Below, piece by piece: positions 8,673-11,130 of a stretch of DNA of 11,130 nt (position 1 is the stretch's first letter; the number at the start of each line of letters is the position of its first letter). Source of the DNA: Hamiltosporidium magnivora (taxonomy: Eukaryota > Microsporidia > Dubosqiidae); contig PITI01000539.1 in assembly GCA_004325065.1 (NCBI GenBank), positions 1 to 11,130 of the forward strand, given 5' to 3'. A program made the translations under genes and the position numbers. The notes beneath the pieces are model-generated. The model did no database searches and was not told where the DNA came from. It worked only from the letters and a program-made list of their open reading frames with translations.

Positions 8673-9101
8673 TTAATATTTTTCTGGTTTTTTCTTACAA
8701 TGTTCGATAATTTCTACGAGTTTTAATGATGGAATATCAAATACTTCATCATCATTTGTTATTTCTGATTCTATATTATCTTTAATTATTAATTCATCAG
8801 AATGTATTTTTACTTGTTTAGTTCCTTCTCGTTTTTTACTTAATTGCCTCTTATTCTGGAACCAAACCTGGACCGATCTTTGTGGTATTCCTAAAAGTAA
8901 TGCTATCTCACACCTTGTTTCTGTCGATGGAAAACTTGAAACCTCATATACGGAATTTAATACGTCCTGTTGAAATTTATTCTTTTTAATCTTTTCTCCA
9001 TAATACATTTTTCTTCTTTTCATATAACTAAACTTTAATAGACCAATAGCTGCATCTATAATAAGTTCTTTTTTATCTTTATCTCCATCGTTAGAAATCA
9101 T
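8673..9101 (-). CDS. Homeodomain transcription factor, 142 aa
   Basis: An intact intronless ORF. Residues 33-92 form a homeodomain of the standard 60-residue length with no TALE insertion. The recognition helix reads VQVWFQNKRQ: Trp80, Phe81, Gln82, Asn83 and Arg85 correspond to homeodomain positions 48, 49, 50, 51 and 53. Leu48 (position 16) and Tyr52 (position 20, usually Phe) supply the core, and GIPQRSVQV leads into helix 3. Gln at position 50 and the invariant Asn at 51 predict binding to TAAT-type sites in the nucleus. Basic clusters KRRK (28-31) and KKR (89-91) flank the domain and may be nuclear signals. Residues 101-124 are acidic and could be an activation or interaction region. Small homeodomain proteins of this kind are known from microsporidia, which keep about a dozen. 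I cannot assign which one. No partner homeobox gene is adjacent. The ATG at 9101 is the first in frame. Confidence 0.93.
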   Translation of the reverse strand: MISNDGDKDKKELIIDAAIGLLKFSYMKRRKMYYGEKIKKNKFQQDVLNSVYEVSSFPSTETRCEIALLLGIPQRSVQVWFQNKRQLSKKREGTKQVKIHSDELIIKDNIESEITNDDEVFDIPSLKLVEIIEHCKKKPEKY

Positions 9102-9130
9102 TATTCTAGATTCTTATCTTTATGGATCAT
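9101..9130 (-). other. Possible 9-codon upstream ORF overlapping the homeobox start (TAATG)
   Basis: A minus-strand ATG at 9130 opens MIHKDKNLE and stops at TAA 9103-9101. The last A of the stop is the A of the homeobox ATG. This is a stop-restart arrangement in another frame. It would matter only if transcription starts upstream of 9130. The TATA-like element at about 9135-9148 suggests a start nearer 9110-9115, which would leave this ORF out of the mRNA. Listed because it bears on translation of the gene. Confidence 0.25.
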
Positions 9131-9148
9131 TGGAATATAAATATATGT
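9129..9148 (-). promoter_or_regulatory. TATA-like element with CCAAT before the homeobox gene
   Basis: On the minus strand an alternating A/T run (about 9148-9135, ending in tatatt) leads into ccaat (9133-9129), some 30-45 bases before the homeobox ATG. The spacing fits a TATA-like box with a short 5' leader. The layout, TATA-like then tccaat, is the same as in front of the secreted-protein gene. The motif is weak evidence in sequence this rich in A/T. Confidence 0.35.
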
Positions 9149-9508
9149 CAATAAATTATTATTAAATTTAATATAATCCTGTTTAAAATGGTTATATCGA
9201 TTGTAATTAAAACAAATATAACAATTTAAAATTAATTATAAAGTTGATCGAAATAGAAATCAAGTCTGTCATATTTAATCAACTAAAGATGTATTTTCTA
9301 TTAATACAATATAAATCAAATATTTAGATAACTCATAATAATATTGCGATGCATAATATAGACAGAATGTAGTAATATTAATTAAAAAATGGAAATAATT
9401 AAAATACATGATTTGCAAATATGAATTAAAGCATTTATAGAAATATTTAATTTTTATTTACATTTTCTGTAAATTTACGAATCTATTTTTTATTTATATA
9501 TTAGAAGT
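9149..9508. other. AT-rich spacer upstream of the homeobox gene
   Basis: About 360 bases with no open frame, RNA gene or repeat that I can support. Confidence 0.55.
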
Positions 9509-9773
9509 AAAAAATAAAGGTTTTTTTATCAAGTTTTGATAGAAAAAACAGCAGTTTCAGATATATTATAATCTTTACAAAAACAAACCTTAATGAAAAA
9601 ATAATTTATATAAAATTCCTCTTATAAATTTATTTTTATACAAAACTACGCCCAACTCTAGTGTTGACCTATTTTATATAAATTTATATTAAATCAAATA
9701 TTTATTAATGATTGGTTTTCAAAAAAAAAATTCTAGTCTAATGTTTTTTAAAAAATAAAGTTTTTTTTATCAA
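9509..9773 (+). repeat. Pair of 24-bp direct repeats
   Basis: A 24-base string (aaaaaataaag, then a T-run, then atcaa) occurs at 9509-9532 and again at 9750-9773 with one difference (g or t at position 12), about 240 bases apart. Both copies are low complexity, so shared ancestry is plausible but not certain. The sequence between them has no coding signal. Confidence 0.5.
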
Positions 9774-9933
9774 ATTATATAAAGTCGATTATTTTATAGT
9801 TTTGCGATATTAAAATAAACATTTTAAGTAAAATTTAAACATATTTAGTCATGAATTTTATTAAAGAGAGTATCATTTAAACAAAATTGTAAAAAAAAAA
9901 ACAAAAGATAGATTTATTGAAAATACTTTCCAA

Positions 9934-10081
9934 ATATAATATCCTTCTTTTAATCTTAACATATTCCTCACATTCCAATACCTTTTCTAAACTTTTATTA
10001 TTATAATATAATATCCTTCTTTTAATCTTATGATTTGAATACCCTTTTTTTGATTAAAATATAATATTTTTCTTTTACTCA
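9934..10081 (+). repeat. Short degenerate repeat array, three copies of a 25-bp motif
   Basis: A 25-base motif (core atatccttcttttaatctta) is identical at 9934-9958 and 10006-10030. A diverged third copy starts at 10059, conserved in its first 9 bases and in the ttctttt core. The starts are 72 and 53 bases apart. Related fragments such as taccttttctaa recur between and after the copies (about 9978 and 10111). An exact 25-base match is well beyond chance even in AT-rich DNA. It is probably a decayed minisatellite or tandem-duplicated spacer. Confidence 0.75.
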
Positions 10082-11130
10082 TTCATACTATTTAATATAA
10101 ATTAGTCACTGTACCTTTTCTAATACTTTCTCACTAAAAAAAAATAAGAAATTTAACAAAATATTTTTGTTAGTATTTATTTGGTTTTCAATCCATTACT
10201 TTCTTTAAATGGAAATATAGTGATTGAGAATAATTATTTCTAATTATGAATCATTATCAAGATTATAAATACTAAATAATTTTATAATATTTAAATAATT
10301 ATTTCTAAATATATTTCTGTATGAAAATCAATGAAAGTAAATTTGTTTAAAATTCTTAATTAAAAGTTTCAAAGAATTTTTAAAATTCATGTCCAGATAA
10401 GAAAATTATTTTTTTAAATTTTTTTGAATTACAAAAAAATGTGCTGATGATACATTACTATTTACTTACAATCATAGAACAGTTAGAAAATAACCAGATC
10501 AAATTTTTAAGGAACCAGCATATTATAATAATATAAGATGATCTTTAATTTTTTTTAGATGATAATAAAAAGCTCTAAACGAATATTAAATCTAGTTTTA
10601 ATATTTTAATAGTTTAATCAGAATGGTATAAATGATGTAAAGGTTATATTTTTATATTATATATTTTCAAAAGATAATATTTATTGTATTTTATGGAATA
10701 TTTTTGAATATGATTTTTTATAATGAAAAAAATTTGCATTTTTTTTTCGTTGTAGAGAAATAATATTCTATCATTATGAAACTATGTATTTGATAAATAA
10801 AAATATTGAACTTAATTTAATCAAAATACTAATGGCATCAAGACATACAATTATAAATTACTATATCATTCATATAATCTTTTTTATATTTTTGCTATCA
10901 GAAGTATACTTAAATTTAATAATGTTTCTTGATATTTAAAAAGTTTATTTTTCTTTTTTTTTTATTTTGGTGTTTTGATTTAAAAACTGGAAAAATTTTA
11001 TTTTAACATGCATTTTAAGAACAATTTCTACATATTTAGTCATTTTTGAAATTATTTTGTGTTAGAAAAGTATTTTTTTGATCAAAATAGTATATTTAAG
11101 AATTTTATGACATAAATATATTGCGTATTT
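10082..11130. other. Extremely AT-rich spacer to the window end
   Basis: More than 1 kb with long A and T runs. I find no open frame of note, no RNA gene and no clear repeat beyond a trailing fragment of the array to the left. No gene enters from the right edge. Confidence 0.6.

Noticed and set aside
9607..9682. 12-base inverted repeat tttatataaaat / attttatataaa as element ends
   Set aside because: It is low-complexity A/T sequence with no coding content between and no flanking target duplication.
1..11130. CRISPR array, prophage or bacterial operon
   Set aside because: There are no regularly spaced repeats with unique spacers, no bacterial gene clusters and no ribosome-binding sites; all signals are eukaryotic.

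Overview
The window is very AT-rich, mostly non-coding eukaryotic DNA. It most resembles a microsporidian with an expanded, gene-poor genome (Hamiltosporidium-, Edhazardia- or Nosema-like). The supports are compact intronless ORFs, a TATA-like element a few tens of bases before the start codon, an AATAAA signal touching a stop codon, a short homeodomain protein of the kind microsporidia carry, a small secreted Lys/Asn/Ile-rich orphan protein, and decayed transposon DNA. The organism call is inference; no rRNA or tRNA is present to anchor it.

Layout. 1-345 (+) is the 3' end of a decayed ORF of unknown family in noticeably GC-richer DNA. 346-2230 is AT-rich spacer with one doubtful 115-codon ORF on the minus strand (953-1300). 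2246-3091 (+) is an intact gene for a probable secreted protein of up to 281 aa, with a signal peptide, a possible von Willebrand A-like second half and a small tandem repeat. About 3.4-4.7 kb is a slightly GC-richer block with a weak, stop-riddled reading frame on the minus strand. 5703-6173 (-) is a more convincing broken reading frame with an internally repeated motif. About 6.27-7.81 kb (+) is a heavily mutated fossil of a non-LTR retrotransposon of the R4/Dong type: reverse transcriptase, then a restriction-like endonuclease, spread over three frames. 8673-9101 (-) encodes an intact 142-aa homeodomain protein. 9.13-11.13 kb is extremely AT-rich and holds only short repeats.

Only two genes look functional: the secreted protein and the homeodomain transcription factor. 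They are about 5.6 kb apart, face each other, and show no sign of acting together. Everything else recognisable is relic DNA. The story here is a gene-poor genome that has absorbed mobile elements and let them decay. I see no CRISPR array, rRNA, tRNA, intact transposon or evident novel multi-gene system.
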